DNA of 5,094 bases, taken from the NCBI GenBank assembly GCA_015487895.1, contig WFOW01000409.1, positions 1-5,094 of the forward strand. The letters run 5' to 3'. The position numbers and the translations under genes are program-made. How positions within the stretch are numbered: the stretch's first letter is position 1; each line of letters starts with the position of its first letter. The DNA comes from Gammaproteobacteria bacterium (GTDB taxonomy: Bacteria; Pseudomonadota; Gammaproteobacteria; S144-34). The notes beneath the pieces were generated by a model that ran no database searches, was not told the DNA's origin, and saw only the letters and a list, made by a program, of their open reading frames with translations. This document shows positions 4,846-5,094 of the stretch, in pieces.

Positions 4846-4876
4846 TTGACCTGTGCGCGGATTACAGGCGTGCAAT
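4846..4876 (+). promoter_or_regulatory. Second MerR-type promoter/operator, driving the Tat-protein gene
   Basis: A -35 TTGACC at 4846-4851 and a -10 TGCAAT (4 of 6 to TATAAT) at 4871-4876 are separated by 19 bp, the overlong MerR spacing. The dyad is CCTGT at 4850-4854 with ACAGG at 4864-4868, centred at 4859, 13 bases after the first T of the -35, exactly as in the promoter at 2607. It is less perfect than that site (5-bp versus 9-bp arms). The expected start near 4883 leaves about 110 nt of leader before ATG 4994. It lies just downstream of the second merR gene. Confidence 0.76.
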
Positions 4877-4978
4877 GGCATCCGGCCCGGCACGCCAGGT
4901 TCGGGAGAGGACAAAGAGCGTGCATGAGGTCCGGCGGCGGTGGCCGTCGTCACAGCCTGGCGGCGGGGTGGGAAAGGT

Positions 4979-5094
4979 GGTCCGGAGCACTCCATGCAGC
5001 GTCGGCGCTTCCTGACGGCGACCGCGGTGGTGGCGGGTGCCGCAGGCGCGGCCGCCGTCAGGAAGCGCCGACGCTGCATGGAGTGCTCCGGACC
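4979..5094. repeat. Perfect 42-bp inverted repeat ending at the window end (probable fold-back artefact)
   Basis: Bases 4979-5020 and 5053-5094 are exact reverse complements, separated by 32 bp (5021-5052). The left arm contains the ribosome site, start codon and Tat motif of the last gene. The right arm stops exactly at the last base of the window, so its full extent is unknown. A functional terminator or transposon end would not be expected to copy a start codon and signal peptide. A chimeric fold-back at a contig end is the simplest reading. Confidence 0.9.
4994..5094 (+). CDS. Start of a Tat-exported protein; only the signal peptide is readable
   Basis: The ATG at 4994 has CGGAG at 4983-4987 six bases upstream. 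The protein begins M-Q-R-R-R-F-L-T and continues into an Ala/Gly/Val-rich core, which is a twin-arginine signal peptide (R-R-x-F-L-T). The mature protein would be a cofactor-loaded, folded periplasmic enzyme. In this context (cytochromes, MerR-type control, His-rich proteins) a multicopper oxidase is one candidate; Rieske or molybdoenzyme proteins are others, and nothing visible decides. The frame stays open to the window end. From 5053 onward, however, the sequence is the exact reverse complement of 4979-5020, so residues after about 19 (R-K-R-R-R-C-M-E-C) are probably not the real protein. The gene is truncated by the window end. Confidence 0.7.
   Translation, partial: MQRRRFLTATAVVAGAAGAAAVRKRRRCMECSG

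Noticed and set aside
4920..5015. Short open frames starting at GTG 4920 or ATG 4924 before the Tat gene
   Set aside because: Neither has a well-placed ribosome site or recognisable content, and both run out of frame into the Tat-signal coding region.
5053..5094. Continuation of the Tat protein with a C-M-E-C metal motif
   Set aside because: These bases are the exact reverse complement of 4979-5020, so the encoded residues are most likely an artefact.
1..5094. CRISPR arrays, tRNA or rRNA genes, insertion sequences
   Set aside because: No spaced direct repeats, tRNA-like cloverleaf, ribosomal sequence or transposase motif was seen; the terminal inverted repeat has no associated transposase.

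Overview
The window is very GC-rich, and every credible gene lies on the + strand. Gram-negative traits are clear: an outer-membrane porin ending in Phe, periplasmic c-type cytochromes, a likely lipoprotein cytochrome and a Tat signal peptide. With a FNR/ANR-type promoter and MerR-type control, this points to a high-GC proteobacterium, perhaps a respiratory or chemolithotrophic gammaproteobacterium. The taxonomic guess is inference only.

Layout. (1) 1-512: 3' part of a class I cytochrome c; the first visible residues look like a lipobox. (2) 513-704: intergenic DNA with an AT-richer island holding a near-consensus FNR/ANR box (590-603) and a -10-like hexamer (625-630). (3) 705-2610: probable operon of a DUF302 protein, a small secreted His-rich protein, a cytochrome c with His-rich ends, and a MerR-family regulator overlapping the cytochrome gene by 14 nt. 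(4) 2607-2637: a textbook MerR-type promoter whose -35 overlaps the regulator's stop codon. It reads into a porin gene with an N-terminal coiled coil (2716-3972) and a small monohaem cytochrome c (3988-4299). (5) 4322-4370: a strong hairpin directly before a second MerR-family gene (4371-4829) that carries two candidate metal-binding cysteines. (6) 4846-4876: a second MerR-type promoter with the same geometry, reading toward a Tat-exported protein beginning at 4994. (7) 4979-5094: a perfect 42-bp inverted repeat that ends exactly at the window end and probably reflects a fold-back artefact of the contig end.

Working model (inference): an envelope electron-transfer or metal-handling locus. The DUF302/His-rich/cytochrome operon is switched on by low oxygen through FNR/ANR. 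The porin-cytochrome pair and the Tat-exported protein are controlled by two related MerR regulators. These share nearly the same DNA-recognition region but differ in their sensor ends: one has C-terminal cysteines and the other has none. The recurring His-rich segments and the CueR-like first operator favour a soft or transition metal such as copper as the signal. The cargo and partner proteins cannot be settled from this sequence.
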